Source: Nocardia donostiensis (GTDB taxonomy: Bacteria > Actinomycetota > Actinomycetes > Mycobacteriales > Mycobacteriaceae). Taken from it: a stretch of 64,000 bases of DNA. Below, piece after piece: positions 32,701 to 35,864 of the stretch. How positions within the stretch are numbered: the stretch's first letter is position 1; every line of letters begins with the position of its first letter. The notes beneath the pieces are model-generated. The model was not told where the DNA came from, ran no database searches, and saw only the letters and a list, made by a program, of their open reading frames with translations. The stretch is taken from contig NZ_MUKP01000024.1 in NCBI RefSeq assembly GCF_002081715.1, positions 1-64,000 on the forward strand. Reading direction: 5' to 3'. Made by a program: the position numbers and the translations under genes.

Positions 32701-34367
32701 GGGGAATCGTCGCCCGGCTCCTCCGCTCGCGCCGGACCCTCCCGTCGCGCGCCCTCACCCGCCGCGGCGGAATCCGCAGGATCGCCACCGTCACCGCGCG
32801 CAGCCGCGACCGGTTCCGCACGACCCGGCGCCGCCCAATCGGCAGCCCCGTCCGAGCCACCCGGCGCACTGGCAGCGGAACCCACTGAAGGATCGGGCTT
32901 TTCCGCACCACTCTGCGACCCGGCCGCCGACGCCTCCTGCGATACCGGCACACCATCCGTCGCCCCGTCCCCGCCTGCCATCCCGGTAGCGGTCTCTGCG
33001 CCACCGGCACTCGCCGAGTCGGAACCACCGGCCGGTCCGGTCGAGCCTTGCGCACTGGCATCCGGCGCACCGGCAGATTCAGCCGACACCTGCGCACCGG
33101 CCGACAACGTCGGAACCGGTTCTGTTCCTACGCCTTCCGCCCGGTCCGCGGATCCCGCGAGCACCAGGGTCGGGGTATCCGCCGATACCGGATCGGTACC
33201 CGGGCTCCAGGCCGCACGCGCAGTCTCCCAACCCTGCCGCGCCTCCGGGGAGACCTCCAGCGACCGACGCGGCGCCCCAACCCGCTCCGGGACGGTCTCG
33301 GCAAGGGCGCCGGTGTCGGGAGGAATGAAGCCCCCGCTGCCATCCACGCCGCGAGACCCGGTCGACGTATCCGATATCGCCCCCGCCCGCCCATACACCG
33401 CACCGGCGAACCCACCGTTGAGCAACGGGGCCACGATCTGATCGATATGCTGCGGCCATCCCGTGATCAACGTCGCGGCCCCCATGCCGAACACCGCACC
33501 CGTCGTACCGTGCACCAATCCGGCCAGCAGCGGACTCGACTGCATCGCCGGGAGAACCGCGGGGCCGAACCGAGCCGCGGCCATACCCCCACCCGCACCG
33601 GCGGCACCCGCCGCCGCGGCGACCCCGATGGCCGTCAGGTCGATACCGGTCGGATTCGATCCATCCGCACCCATCACCGCAAAATTGCGATACCCGGCCC
33701 ACACCTGCGCAGCCTGTACCCCGGCATCCACGCCCGCCGGCAACGCCGCCGCCCGTGCCACCGTCACCGCGAACTGCGATGGACTCACCGACGGAACCTG
33801 CGCCGCCGTCTGCACGGCGATACGCTGGTAGGCCTGTTTCAACAGCGCGCGCAACGCCTCCACACGCGCCCGACCGCCGACCAATACCGCTTCTGCCGCC
33901 GACACCGCCGCCAGCTGCCCCGCCGGACCCGACGCCGCGGCCGTCCACAGTATTCGGAGGACACGGAAACCCAACTCGACACCGAACGCCAACATCACAC
34001 ACAGCGTCTTCTCCGCCTCGTTGGCGGCCGCGTCGGCCTGATCGGCCAACGCCGCGGCCTGCTCACGCAGCTTGCCCCCGCCCTCCTCCAGCTGACGCAA
34101 TGAGCCCCGGACACCGTCACCGAATCGGCCCACCGAAACATGCTGCGCGATAAGCCTTTTCACACTCACGATGTGTTCGTCCAGGTCTTCGCCCCCGGCT
34201 CGCAACTGTGCCGCCATCGCCCGCATCTGCGACACATCGGCGCGCGGCAAGTCACCCCCGAACGCCACCCACTGAACCCACTGTGGGATGGCGCCCGGCA
34301 AACTCTCGAAGATCGCCCGTAGCTCGTCCACCGGACCGGGCGCCGCCACCTGCTCCACCTTCGTCAC
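11745..34367 (-). CDS. Giant 7540-residue multidomain WXG100-like polymorphic toxin/effector protein
   Basis: One open frame runs 22.6 kb from a GTG at 34367, directly after the TAG of the upstream WXG100-type gene, to TAG at 11745. In order: WXG100/CpnT-like N-terminus (1-240); small-residue hydrophobic stretch (250-330); low-complexity linker (340-870); SecA-like ATPase (880-1620); papain-fold deamidase-like domain (1690-2040); a domain resembling DUF3626 (2180-2500); two tandem 420-residue repeats (2520-3414); an unrecognised domain (3530-3980); a helical domain with a sigma-4-like HTH (4000-4290); a small unknown domain (4377-4540); HD-like region (4800-4860); two DUF1023 domains; GDPD-like barrel; two NUDIX domains; and a C-terminal domain with a weak Fic-like motif. 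Linkers are Ser/Asp/Pro/Gly-rich and carry a recurring GSRP motif. WXG100-like N-termini direct type VII export. The combination suggests a toxin or multi-effector cargo; function as a whole is unknown. Confidence 0.9.
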   Translation of the reverse strand: MTKVEQVAAPGPVDELRAIFESLPGAIPQWVQWVAFGGDLPRADVSQMRAMAAQLRAGGEDLDEHIVSVKRLIAQHVSVGRFGDGVRGSLRQLEEGGGKLREQAAALADQADAAANEAEKTLCVMLAFGVELGFRVLRILWTAAASGPAGQLAAVSAAEAVLVGGRARVEALRALLKQAYQRIAVQTAAQVPSVSPSQFAVTVARAAALPAGVDAGVQAAQVWAGYRNFAVMGADGSNPTGIDLTAIGVAAAAGAAGAGGGMAAARFGPAVLPAMQSSPLLAGLVHGTTGAVFGMGAATLITGWPQHIDQIVAPLLNGGFAGAVYGRAGAISDTSTGSRGVDGSGGFIPPDTGALAETVPERVGAPRRSLEVSPEARQGWETARAAWSPGTDPVSADTPTLVLAGSADRAEGVGTEPVPTLSAGAQVSAESAGAPDASAQGSTGPAGGSDSASAGGAETATGMAGGDGATDGVPVSQEASAAGSQSGAEKPDPSVGSAASAPGGSDGAADWAAPGRAEPVAAARGDGGDPADSAAAGEGARREGPARAEEPGDDSPALGDSSADPAVESGTTDWSGRQSSTVDVPRRAGSHETPADTGGVPETPAAGEHGDPNSVASGDSVRHDAAAAPEQNSGTQDAAGGYGPSAAGVGESGLAPDPAVRGDGSGITTTARGYDPPADLGAPATGRDSTAGSGDSGVTTTAPGAPRSSEIGVRGPGAESSVAAGSSREGSPARTGSADHGRDASAASRRPSRGDDRSPAGQLARTAERDGAGESGSTTPGRSVSVDEPAGGFRPPHVDPVALRSEGERPSAAGEHENSTAARQRDSVGAEATEGDPRSTGADASADRSAESGESGQRTSDAEAAPSGRTDAAPSARPDPEALAHEVLADFYGRSAEGIPEHLRLQNLSDEALQAGLFHPDERESLIATMEIIRRQTVSEDVPGGMVLRVPQLEGLFRMEHQPVQMLPGQGKTLMFMAATMRQAVGAYAGHPGAGDGSVLLVTTTDGLAYREFVEYRRVMQPYGIDVLRADQQTGFGDIQPGRPTIVVATGETVGHLCNAGHTPPRSVVIDEMDGIVDRGLQTFIRSDRAAEAASDATREEVIAADTFLQEALTAQKLSYADFGLKRLTETYDVQGPSGTFETAVKHWHEGKATLTPEGRARIAEIPGGDRWLQGMGLSRLEMAAAAEFTTHNKTHYVISNGKIVIIGQTEHGLQYNPKTSSETRWSAEDGRASLAQAVEAKELRLAEKNGQTADEHRIVVRADAGTDAQTTAAEIYRTGGKFFDRVTGASGTLSDLGDVLNTVYGLETPHEVAPYNPSKLIQGVPDVHENTHAKLTAIAEYAHGIRENTGRFQLVLCDRNDLVDKQVTAMVKAGIPREAIEAVDADRITGWDRDWLDGTTAIDSETQLQNIFDAAGERGKILVINRQGQRGVDISVSDDVLARGGMHVWLTEVPEQSYIYDQATNRTARNGQPGTAQALMSPQDTLIRNALHLRGVREAVVTYEQAVKAVDADDTPQARSAVTQAREGLTDLVSGLQHRAHVRSTAEFLYHNTGMSKEEAELHARSHNPGSNDQLDDPADRNARLAGLLGISTAQLTTALGADLLDIDDTVSIRTEESHDGHTRAPETDTNDTRSNQSRILDPTDIRSDPSREADAPADRRDPAHDVDGARPDRAHDSESGAAHTGVPRNPLPGISPAAMEALRQQVDATAPGQTARYALLTNEEALDHLLPRRDRLAAELGWDAETIEGAEGLRHIGRAADTARHEFLQALESAAGHRAGTDPNHDDISPALSEVTTATAREKLGEAIVHHLSGAANNRRSDTDPTADSAIVDAAVTAAASHYLATAALLDLITEIHRSSPNSCVNNGVTAMRVLCPENADKFTMPPGGPPLEGHNWDTVKASFRNQVPTAHRSLDAAKTTLEQLPGGVQVLVYKWKNNTTKATTDPDAPEGESSAAEKGRDAEKKDISDADNHLVLLVNKSDDPNRPELVVIDLSASRSGDYAQDIGPEDLAGRETLLDKAVSFEEWQREQQKFIDRVPESQRLFHTIDFDRAGNTPPDRGPRGEPARERTAEPAPDVDEVRQVFYGPDNRPTGDEIPDSPAGIDLAGMNSAVPPNTSAADRRPEPAFTGSRPHDFDMSPDAADRGADPPTNDRVGSSPSESGNGSAAANTNRADNRPEWVSIPDPPYPKTIKIARQELDRELRKKFGDRELTAMEREEISAKRLPGIQQYAHVDRNIERLATALGMRSSKLRETMRAELRAALADKPVAIRMDAESLISMLNDGVYRPAYPPDTERTRFEEQWLMEKPTYGYVAVDGIRPSGPAGLDMLTTEYGLEQVILKPGIRSFTSITRGDFEINKTTSLPSPLVNPLEWSFGAVPGPEYNNRGAVRIDRNSSYFQAQILRQVTVDDIAEIVLHKEPSPRLLEALDRRGIACRVLNNSTVAEYGDAAERAAALTRVDDHLAVLRTRARNLGSSYTYADRDAQLLGESVQLQRSLATSPRRLTEGRASEPVWSGEESTGNADHAVPEAVRLAGRNAELIDVWVADAVRDGLVESGTEAEIVQRVAEAVLSRVLDDTREHVDVVAAAAGALGGVVDIDRAVPVINRMVVVTLMRARYADDHTVSASARARTTVGAVIQNLPELVKDVVPEERTRDSGARSSDVADPRIRADITRQAYQAVAEALGEGRVSPGVEANAVRAFAETVVSRLEGIRLAAEVTDLAVRAGDIAGGVAVCEAVVGGIAAVGSADTDGRVVVAVIAENQLDRSKPLSEDDIAAIVDRTAGDIVSRVATSDFRRASDIGRVVAETVADAGVAAGGRDGVAARVAEAVRARVAGADDNPNPDLATVSAMTNAFAAAVARVDGATSVVVARVAAEVFARLSKVKEFVPGDAAEIVAAVIDAVSLWPEHGKVARDEARADDGDFPGSLIGARPDTSVTGQDGAQGRIGSRPSEPWDDSAAAPTHSAVGAFDSTGYSTGRGISEQELSAEESGGNADQAVPKAARLAGRNAEFIALRVAHAVRDGRVESETEAEIVQRVAEAILSRTVGDTRDHVEAAAAAATAVGSVVDADSAVVVIDRIVAEILGRSGNVFPDDGDIMMSALAREIVDVVIRKVPDIVNGVVPEGGTYDSDVRSGVDIDPELGGDIARQAYAAVDAALVDGQVLPGPEAEIVRAIAEEVVSRLEGLRIAAEAGDVAVGVALSEAVIGGIAAAGRADASARVAVAAIAARQVYRSDPLSERHIEAIADRAAADIVSRASALGSAPAYDDVGRVIAETMADAGVAAGGRDGVVARVADAVRARVAETVGTDDSPHTDAAVVSAMTDVFADAVARVGDAAGVVVARMAAEIFTRLSMRDTYTSGSASAGTVADAVVDAIGRGPSRWVADRVEVRADDDDFPGGLIGARPEDAMGDDVAEDVRASGLQEGADGPGAQRADRENIDPDVRDDGELIAAVRTGDRHAGSVRRSDTAEPDHAGEAPNETSSHDSGYDPIGRIGSRPDDPRPGDRDETVAGAGLIGTSPAPTIAQPGWRVWRLRHEVALARELYHRPESRRAAVAMLDRLRAVLTALHPAATAEQIDAAFYAPENTSAGGMVRRSVPLDELRAEGNLRELMSAVYNAMLRSGELPENPASTTLDDGVAALLNRTGWEREAADLGLDVAALGQVREWIVERNPQGEVGKRDLRDVRNTVRYPEDRTIADERTRSSADERQRDLREQVRRGLTVQDWAVLGMPLSLREVEAIPGPLVKLRISRLDPHRVLPRGVRGRVDVDALESRLQAVDRILQRKHPVRFILPLYEYEENGRRKRDRAGNAVVSDLLVYRDVGEVEPEAALALDPNRFAVPLPWGPGVARVDLDREGPWFGERALEQGYPLLAGLSGTSARFASRFSWLRPEVSDTDFAGAILAFLSPQHHSLYEQVRGMQMSGLHIVDEEILRAPTNAVAELYQAVFDRFDIPVPDGSARVAPFSARTSGIRIGSRPDDNAAVDRAAVEPAAGSRPGDIKHPRSVVRAALGDPVQVNRIAALVADLPEQQRAGVAEWLEEHGGVVLAGITAPKKVTGASANSTTVGLGKLAHRLVREFPELAVVGRDSSPRGVLESMLSNDPAWEARIEEALDSFRDDGRWKPRFENFEKVVLEGYTASEWAEVKGHARQVVARSVQTAADQVLRALSGEALTEREQAALVRRPRLYYEYFDRDGSRTGHGDPDTAAALKIVEEVRRTQRAQLSVAIRRIDDSTARNAALLGLLRSKSPRRIAKELGTDEGDARAILAATARSLARQLRSSIDVGDEASTGPIDRGQAEGSREGGPGRIGSRPHEDETSADRISDAMGSPPHFGAPERPQPNIGDSGMSGIVSSRLSESPVPRAPRRHPMDEYHDPQIIRRYDNDYGLTRRVGEDGRPLAPEGIFASVDVDGILRMQVKASERTPRGFAMVAQMEAEIGHLVTGIQDYWTDVYDGLTSNIDRFNTLLRENPELSPEDAAARTFTGRMAARRGFTDIRCDHFDGDRGYHHNVIVTFTRPGNASDAGVTPGFQPGTPDSIGSRPHFELEPDKTATDGTAGAQSASPPPIHADELSPELAGHGVIVGFAAAARGLGMPAPAVPDVVELSVPQWLYRKLAAEGWSAVHVQHRRPAGAGPVATAALTRGRLRVSVGWDGAVSHADLVERSWKSDTDGLRFAGLPDVYAWAQERNRPEDVIAGDWIKDRLLGPDLPPLPERIIEREIGEVTEALYTRWPQGRLDELDVDVPEIRRGIRLAAEGLFVNRTLYGDPDIGRANQIYDDAFELREYGVGAFCHNGMDIAADLGLLVENCLLQGAEPREIVLAVAADAWSDVVYGGGRRSDNPDNYDELRSARLVHDRALVHGLSSVTARILGFAVNATGFDERTKTQMIASPEAVAESTEQWDLSPEEFAQAMRIGRWVTAADLQTLSEPEALVQSIELALEDLMSRRFSSTRVFGRVLNEWGERVSTVEEALRAADRFGRLFPEGDHVMVRQAFLDRLRGTVGFLDPDTGYRAPEGWLLGNRAMRREHAAMLRDITARLAGDSTYTLLDAYRDAQAHASAMREKYSGFGWELVVRPNIEGWDSTDIAADVADRLPDSVPSELAPDLLDAIPRIGDLARSSVDSDPALVVSSVHDSRGYPRLVGQLSYIRRPDPYPGAPVSLDLLRRRVPDVNCRITRSEPLSNGRVRESIEFDFMSRPGGSADRPVPADPAAEGFDSRHRPGDSETSPEDRIGSTPDDEQSAVPHEPSAAAGRPAGDLDLIGSVDARSGLPSYVPPDADHRARAEDILRSHWGRGATAEDLAFEWQEYRTEQAASLAADDCAVHAAQNARRIPDLDVDELRTLVRVWPEYVGKAGGFPREVRDQANRWALARAIHELEVKAGTALEDAAAIDHLSGPEKALRKYLLNSRDLLIRAVHRAVTVDTPGVPEPTVLLEWFDTGSPGAESAIVSLGSAQPVAEAWHVDGSANDLRRLDQRMQLACNHYEVAARGNPDRPVRVVMWSGTDGHRLSADMAALYTAPGSGARIERQLLVHGRGGGEVAKAALARESVTQALDAVIVCDERNIDALGAALADLGPQTELYYGVTSRAGEPASAVRLPGRQFSSRFPAADFAFRTAFVRRMNLRVAGYEKAPFDLGKPIDDEFLLYIDDRTKVGTESLDNVGRILAGRTDRLRLFDGSNGVVRFSEYLPGAGIGPVSPHDHALPRDQETGRPAPVVNATVREVARTALAPRGGPEALLHRELPDDFTRAHRLAAANRQWWDELSTNQQRAVVAAYPEILSRAPGIPSEVATYADEYYRRTVYAEIYREVSAKGISRVSRADVFRNLVAIDEALTRSVTVHRDIPRPIVSTMGVDPNAFGGNGAGTFFIGNSRVEDAEHIVWYVDGVNTSLQSAPTRLASARNLYEELVRADPSTKVVVACWIGYEAPANNKEQLAATATLAEAGGRLFARDVLALRAVTNARMSKLGYSYGSLVVSTPPVVSALPVLIGRPGYAFEHSIVGASPGRGTRYDSATDTSSRYRWSGAQSSDPISALGADAAGMNGRLLGSGPLGHGLDPTVDRNVVRLPSERGFPFTLDPYPGHGFDLDYALASAAQPTEFLHYVALILVGRGDEVPREAHRRIIEVPSWTHSIVAKVDDPAADRRAMQLDPALAPPGRLPLQVGPAGETSARADGRQEPGTTLDRAEGFSERPLITAQFAVNGPQHARRSLTNALGLGVDSVAVTLGSDRDITEFRDLCRALAVFNDAAEQDVSVTATVKAGPKWSDEEVRARVGEIGDTLAEHGVPGELQAVDLRVLAAAEDLALGYGRVAELNSLTVAGRGLRGVVGWMARSIYPGAKDIDALLTEAGQSGATAVAVPYQLLSEDLVQRAGAMGMQVAVWNVTTIDRMRNAIRLGTQEIRAEADHLALLRAAVAESGLRTPESPDAPTFLLEGLIGSSPDDSGPDTTEQQDSAPHRAGPDEREPAAGPGVHSPENSDSPETGRSPADSEQSNPAVTGEAGRPQFRVESTETVYSGPTFDMLQSHVRMPDGKVLPRDVIDVPATVAVVPVDRQGRALLTRRFRPAVGAAVLELPTGVLPVDTDPLQAAEQILAANGLRAGGAWSLATDMVRSGGLSNAVTRVLVAREVEDLDDAQQAPNLFRMPLEEAIAEVVGGDTVDSAAAVGVLAAAAETFGDIALRPAADPPRRPLRAARNAPPSDLVGRYGAQPLTPVGGEITMYRSPANEVRRVRFETPDGGVVEQDMVTRRSAVMVLPWDERTDEVVLVRQYRPALDRWVLQLPAGTLDKSGEDPLAGVRRELAEEAGIAAREWGELVNETPLPWISSERRRIYLARDLSAVSRPDSGESDEIGMGQVRLSAAEALDLALRGEIDNGAAVFALLSLVAVKSGRLRPRPVGATSPSERDDRSNGLDSRVGGDTTGGSRIGSRPSDDGRSAAEGQVTGTSAPPSSSAELIDATAGHQRPENIDLEPVAETAAHSGRSSHRRPTPESAERGAAEEPSRDMPAEMGSTPWSAQPRFDTAEPRESGDTAVHDGPAEHAGSRRQSTNEHIAIGDRNTHFSAVRAGAGPFGRTPFPSPWLVMNSQDPNKRARIQIYSLWQARVANRGWAKLVSRWDSANSSDERRRRLYELYWWISHKRYQWALRSDALKAEPGEQDMHPSVLRARLKGYDYKRVPPDKFRSRHLSDHPGIDTFGAKHREKDGSRWDDDAQLWRGGKETPAFETFRAIGEIIRSRFDNDAPDADVLQNIIELYDGTLEHGNTLYRGRAAEEVNTARQGYDRGRVDPFDPGAEKFITVTAHPENQRRIFESAIAEMDTALSSPADRSAEAARHYANAIYMLFQAPLIMRGSDTVIRTFASIAGLLLFGEPPILPHDVDVQAYSRSQSNFVRWLTDFLSTSASSPSGERRRVDLSYDTDGELLPVGPPVYPPFPLDDIEPPPIPVGTGERPREPWELDESDSPRGRGRGREHGTDEHQQTDTRGFGRESGAAGSPPLPISGSGNTEPSSGKATPWSRKNTQLAEQPEATDR
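12150..12360 (-). other. Giant protein, residues 7337-7406: weak Fic-like region near the C-terminus
   Basis: ARHYANAIYMLFQAPLIMRG then SDTVIRTFASIAGLLLFGEP has the spacing of a Fic-fold active-site helix (HPFxxGNGRxxR) with RGSDTVIR in the place of the motif. The catalytic His is absent. It is a suggestion only. The domain before it (about 7115-7330) is rich in Trp, Tyr, Arg and not recognised. Confidence 0.3.
13660..14200 (-). other. Giant protein, residues 6723-6903: intact NUDIX (ADP-ribose pyrophosphatase-like) domain
   Basis: This domain resembles the preceding one but keeps the Nudix box, reading G-T-L-D-K-S-G-E...R-R-E-L-A-E-E-A-G-I at about residues 6793-6818, preceded by VLVRQYRPALDRWVLQLPAG. 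It should hydrolyse a nucleoside diphosphate linked to another moiety such as ADP-ribose or NADH. An active NUDIX enzyme in a predicted toxin could deplete or process nucleotides. Confidence 0.8.
14260..14830 (-). other. Giant protein, residues 6513-6703: NUDIX-like domain with broken Nudix box
   Basis: The layout FDMLQSHVRMPDGKVLPRDV, VAVVPVDRQGRALLTRRFRP and AAVLELPTGVLPVDTDPLQA is that of ADP-ribose pyrophosphatase-type NUDIX proteins. In place of REUxEExGU it has AAEQILAANGL, so the metal-binding glutamates are gone. Confidence 0.7.
15070..15800 (-). other. Giant protein, residues 6190-6433: glycerophosphodiester phosphodiesterase-like barrel
   Basis: The C-terminal strands ATAVAVPYQLLSEDLVQRA and GMQVAVWNVTTIDRMRNAIR with GTQEIRAEADHL match the end of GDPD TIM barrels (V-x-VWTVN...M......G-V-D-G-I-x-T-D). 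The usual N-terminal HRG motif and the metal-binding E-x-D were not found, so the domain looks inactive or very divergent. Confidence 0.5.
15980..17100 (-). other. Giant protein, residues 5757-6130: DUF1023 alpha/beta hydrolase domain
   Basis: A DUF1023-type N-terminal helix (AHRLAAANRQWWDELSTNQQ) is followed by the alpha/beta hydrolase core: HIVWYVDGVNTSL, VVVACWIGYEAPANNKEQLA and KLGYSYGSLVVSTPPV with the nucleophile Ser5980. DUF1023 is frequent in actinobacterial secreted or membrane-associated proteins, often beside WXG100 genes. The catalytic elbow is intact, so esterase or lipase-like activity is possible. Confidence 0.75.
17500..18110 (-). other. Giant protein, residues 5420-5623: DUF1023-like hydrolase domain lacking the nucleophile
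   Basis: The block AWHVDGSANDLRRLDQRMQL, RPVRVVMWSGTDGHRLSAD and LLVHGRGGGEVAKAAL parallels the second DUF1023 domain (15980-17100) segment by segment. Where that one has G-Y-S-Y-G, this has H-G-R-G-G at about residue 5541, so the serine nucleophile is missing. It is read as a degenerate tandem copy. Confidence 0.6.
19780..19980 (-). other. Giant protein, residues 4797-4863: HD-phosphohydrolase-like region
   Basis: The segments GAFCHNGMDIAADLGLLVEN and EIVLAVAADAWSDVVYGGGR followed by NYDELRSARLVHDRAL resemble the helix containing the HD pair and the downstream N-E-x-x-SA helix of HD-superfamily hydrolases. The canonical HD pair is replaced (WSD), so catalysis is doubtful. Confidence 0.4.
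21510..21680 (-). other. Giant protein, residues 4230-4286: sigma-70 region 4-like helix-turn-helix
   Basis: The stretch RRIDDSTARNAALLGLLRSK then SPRRIAKELGTDEGDARAIL and TARSLARQL follows the pattern of sigma-factor region 4 (hydrophobic helix, xxxIAxxLGxxEGxVRxxxxRAxxxLR). Only the HTH is recognisable; no region 2 was seen. A DNA-binding-like module inside a predicted secreted protein is odd. Confidence 0.5.
24128..25391 (-). repeat. Giant protein tandem repeat, copy 2 (residues 2993-3414)
   Basis: The second copy starts NADQAVPKAARLAGRNAEF and ends DFPGGLIGARPED. Its DNA is strongly similar to copy 1 (for example around 25230-25350 versus 26660-26780), including synonymous positions, so the duplication is fairly recent. 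Copies are separated by a short linker containing one GSRP motif. Confidence 0.85.
25557..26811 (-). repeat. Giant protein tandem repeat, copy 1 (residues 2519-2938)
   Basis: This block starts at NADHAVPEAVRLAGRNAEL and ends at DFPGSLIGARPD. It aligns along its length with 24128-25391. Shared segments include TEAEIVQRVAEA, AGVAAGGRDGV and EAVRARVA. It is Ala/Val/Glu-rich and predicted helical, with internal weaker repeats of an A-V-x-D-G-x-V...E...V...AE-x-V-x-SR pattern. Function is unknown; it may be a spacer or binding platform. Confidence 0.85.
27010..27830 (-). other. Giant protein, residues 2180-2453: domain resembling DUF3626
   Basis: Segments AESLISMLNDGVYRPAYPPD, RTRFEEQWLMEKPTYGYVAV, YGLEQVILKPGIRSFTSITR and DDIAEIVLHKEPSPRLLEAL resemble the layout of DUF3626 proteins (a pattern of YG-x-V/L-x-LKP-x-VR followed by a T-x-GD motif). 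The DNA is more AT-rich around 27250-27310 than its surroundings. The assignment is tentative and no catalytic residues are claimed. Confidence 0.4.
28215..29310 (-). other. Giant protein, residues 1687-2051: papain-fold toxin glutamine deamidase-like domain
   Basis: A helical lead-in is followed by NSCVNNGVTAMRVLCP with the candidate nucleophile Cys1866, then DNHLVLLVNKSDD with His1976 and LVVIDLSASRSGD with Asp1996. Order and spacing match the Cys-His-Asp triad of the papain-like toxin glutamine deamidase family (PF15644 type) common at the ends of bacterial polymorphic toxins. These deamidate or cleave host or competitor proteins. Unusually it lies in the middle of the chain, not at its end. 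Confidence 0.75.
29530..31730 (-). other. Giant protein, residues 880-1613: SecA-like DEAD motor domain
   Basis: The domain carries Walker A MLPGQGKT (residues 966-973), Walker B VVIDEMDGIVD (about 1070), a motif V counterpart GQRGVDISVSDD (about 1430) and a motif VI counterpart NRTARNGQPGTAQALMSPQD (about 1466-1485). These line up with MLTGEGKT, VIVDEVDS, GRGTDI and GRSGRQGDPG of SecA. All ATPase residues look intact. SecA-like domains of this kind are known inside actinobacterial polymorphic toxins; whether it translocates, unfolds or merely delivers the following toxin domain is not known. Confidence 0.85.
33640..34367 (-). other. Giant protein, residues 1-243: WXG100/CpnT-like export module
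   Basis: The N-terminus, with the IPQWVQWVAFGGDLPRADV segment followed by long amphipathic helices (VSQMRAMAAQLRAGGEDLDE and later Ala-rich helices), resembles the WXG100-like domain at the start of CpnT-type toxins and many large actinobacterial secreted proteins. Such helical hairpins are type VII secretion substrates. A Gly/Ala-rich stretch follows at about residues 250-258. There is no Sec signal peptide. Confidence 0.75.
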
Positions 34368-35864
34368 CTAGTCCTGTTGCGGCGCCGCGTCCACCAACAG
34401 CGCGTGCAGCGTCCGCGCCGGCGCACTCGCCTCTGCGCCCCGCGCCACCACCTCGGCGAACGCCGTAGACAACGCTCGTTCGGAGTCGAATCCGGTGGGG
34501 CTGCCGGTCAAATCGGCACTCCACCGCCGATACCCCCGCACCAGCTCGGCGAGTGTGGTGTAGTGGCCGGCGACTTCGCGCATGTACTCGGCGATCAGCG
34601 TGTGTCGTGCGGTCCGGCTCGCGACTCCCCCGCCTGCGCTGTCCAACGCCAGACCGAGCTGGCCCACGGTATCGGCATAGATACGCGAAACATATTCGTC
34701 TGTATCGTAATTCGTTGCGTCGTCGCTCACTTCACAGGCGATCTGCCGGTCCAGGGTGATCGACCGCACGACTTCCGACTTCCGCGTTTCGCGGCGCCAC
34801 CGCACGGTTCCGGCGTCGTCCAGGTCGGCCACCGCGACGACGTCCAGACCGATCATCGGGTAATCGGTGAGTATCCGGTCGACGGCCGCCGCGAAATCGC
34901 GCACCGGCTGCTCCCACAGATCGGGCAGGTCGAAGCCGTTGACCTCCACGCCGTGCCGCTGTGCGAGCATGCGAGCCAGCCAGGCGAACAGCGGTGATCG
35001 ACGCGGTTTCTCGGCGGGCTTGTCTTCCCCCCTGCGCCGATCGTTCGGTCGCGGCTGTGCAGACCTCGGCGAGGGTGGCGCCGAACCTGTCGGCGCGCCC
35101 GCATGCGCCGACGGAGGTCTGGTCCAGGGAGTTTCCCGCGCTCCGACACTCACCCGCGCGCCCCTGGACCCGCCAGGCGCCATACCCGGTACGGCGGAGG
35201 GGCTCGTGCCCACCGCTCTCACACCGGGACCGGCCGTCGTTATGCGCGGGTTGTCGGTATTTCGTGCGACGGCCGGTGGCTGCGGGGAGGTGCGGCGCTC
35301 CGGAGTGTCCGACGGCGCCGGGCCGCCACGCTGGTTCGGCGACCCGGTGGAACTGTTCGGCGGCTGCGCACTGTTCGACGGTCCCGAGGCAGGGCCTTCC
35401 GAATTCTTGTGCTGCGATGGGGTCTCCACCATCGCCCCCGGATTGTTGCGGGCGCTCGGTGCCGCATCCACCGGGACCCGCGGCTCGACAGGCGTGGTGA
35501 CCGTGGGCGGCTGGGCTCCTGACGTATACCCCGGCGAGCCGTAGGTCTCCTCCGATGCCCTCGCTATTTCTCGGCCGGCCTGCAGATCCTGACCTCCGAA
35601 ATCATCGCCTGCCCCGCGCATAGCCGAAGCCGTATCGTGGAGGCCTTTCCCCATCGCCTGCATACCGGTGAGCAGCTGTTCGGCGGAAGGTTTGAAATCC
35701 TTCGCGAAGGTCTCGCCGAGGAAGTCGTCGCCCCAGCATCCATCGAACCGCGCCAGCGACTCCCGCAGGCGGGCATAGGAACTCCCCACATCGTCGGCAA
35801 GCTCGGCCAGTTCGGCAGCCTGCTGTCGCAGGGCGTCGGGATCGACCTGGAGCTCATCTGCCAC
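34368..35864 (-). CDS. WXG100-type secreted protein with C-terminal domain of unknown function
   Basis: From a GTG at 35864 the protein is 498 residues. Residues 1-100 form a WXG100/ESX-type helical hairpin (VDPDALRQQAAELAELADDV, then SLARFDGCWGDDFLGETFAK with the W-G-D turn typical of this group). Residues 105-285 are a Pro/Ser/Thr-rich linker, and 290-498 a mixed alpha/beta domain including LTDYPMIGLDVVAVADLDDA that I do not recognise. Its TAG abuts the GTG of the giant gene, and its start overlaps the upstream gene by 11 bp, so the three are co-translated. It probably forms a secretion pair or chaperone partner with the WXG100-like N-terminus of the giant protein; this is inferred from organisation. 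Confidence 0.78.
   Translation of the reverse strand: MADELQVDPDALRQQAAELAELADDVGSSYARLRESLARFDGCWGDDFLGETFAKDFKPSAEQLLTGMQAMGKGLHDTASAMRGAGDDFGGQDLQAGREIARASEETYGSPGYTSGAQPPTVTTPVEPRVPVDAAPSARNNPGAMVETPSQHKNSEGPASGPSNSAQPPNSSTGSPNQRGGPAPSDTPERRTSPQPPAVARNTDNPRITTAGPGVRAVGTSPSAVPGMAPGGSRGARVSVGARETPWTRPPSAHAGAPTGSAPPSPRSAQPRPNDRRRGEDKPAEKPRRSPLFAWLARMLAQRHGVEVNGFDLPDLWEQPVRDFAAAVDRILTDYPMIGLDVVAVADLDDAGTVRWRRETRKSEVVRSITLDRQIACEVSDDATNYDTDEYVSRIYADTVGQLGLALDSAGGGVASRTARHTLIAEYMREVAGHYTTLAELVRGYRRWSADLTGSPTGFDSERALSTAFAEVVARGAEASAPARTLHALLVDAAPQQD

Noticed and set aside
11745..34367. Possibility that the giant frame is an assembly artefact joining several genes
   Set aside because: Codon use, linker style and the recurring motif are continuous throughout, there are no internal ribosome-binding sites with strong starts, and module duplication explains the length. 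Resequencing would settle it.
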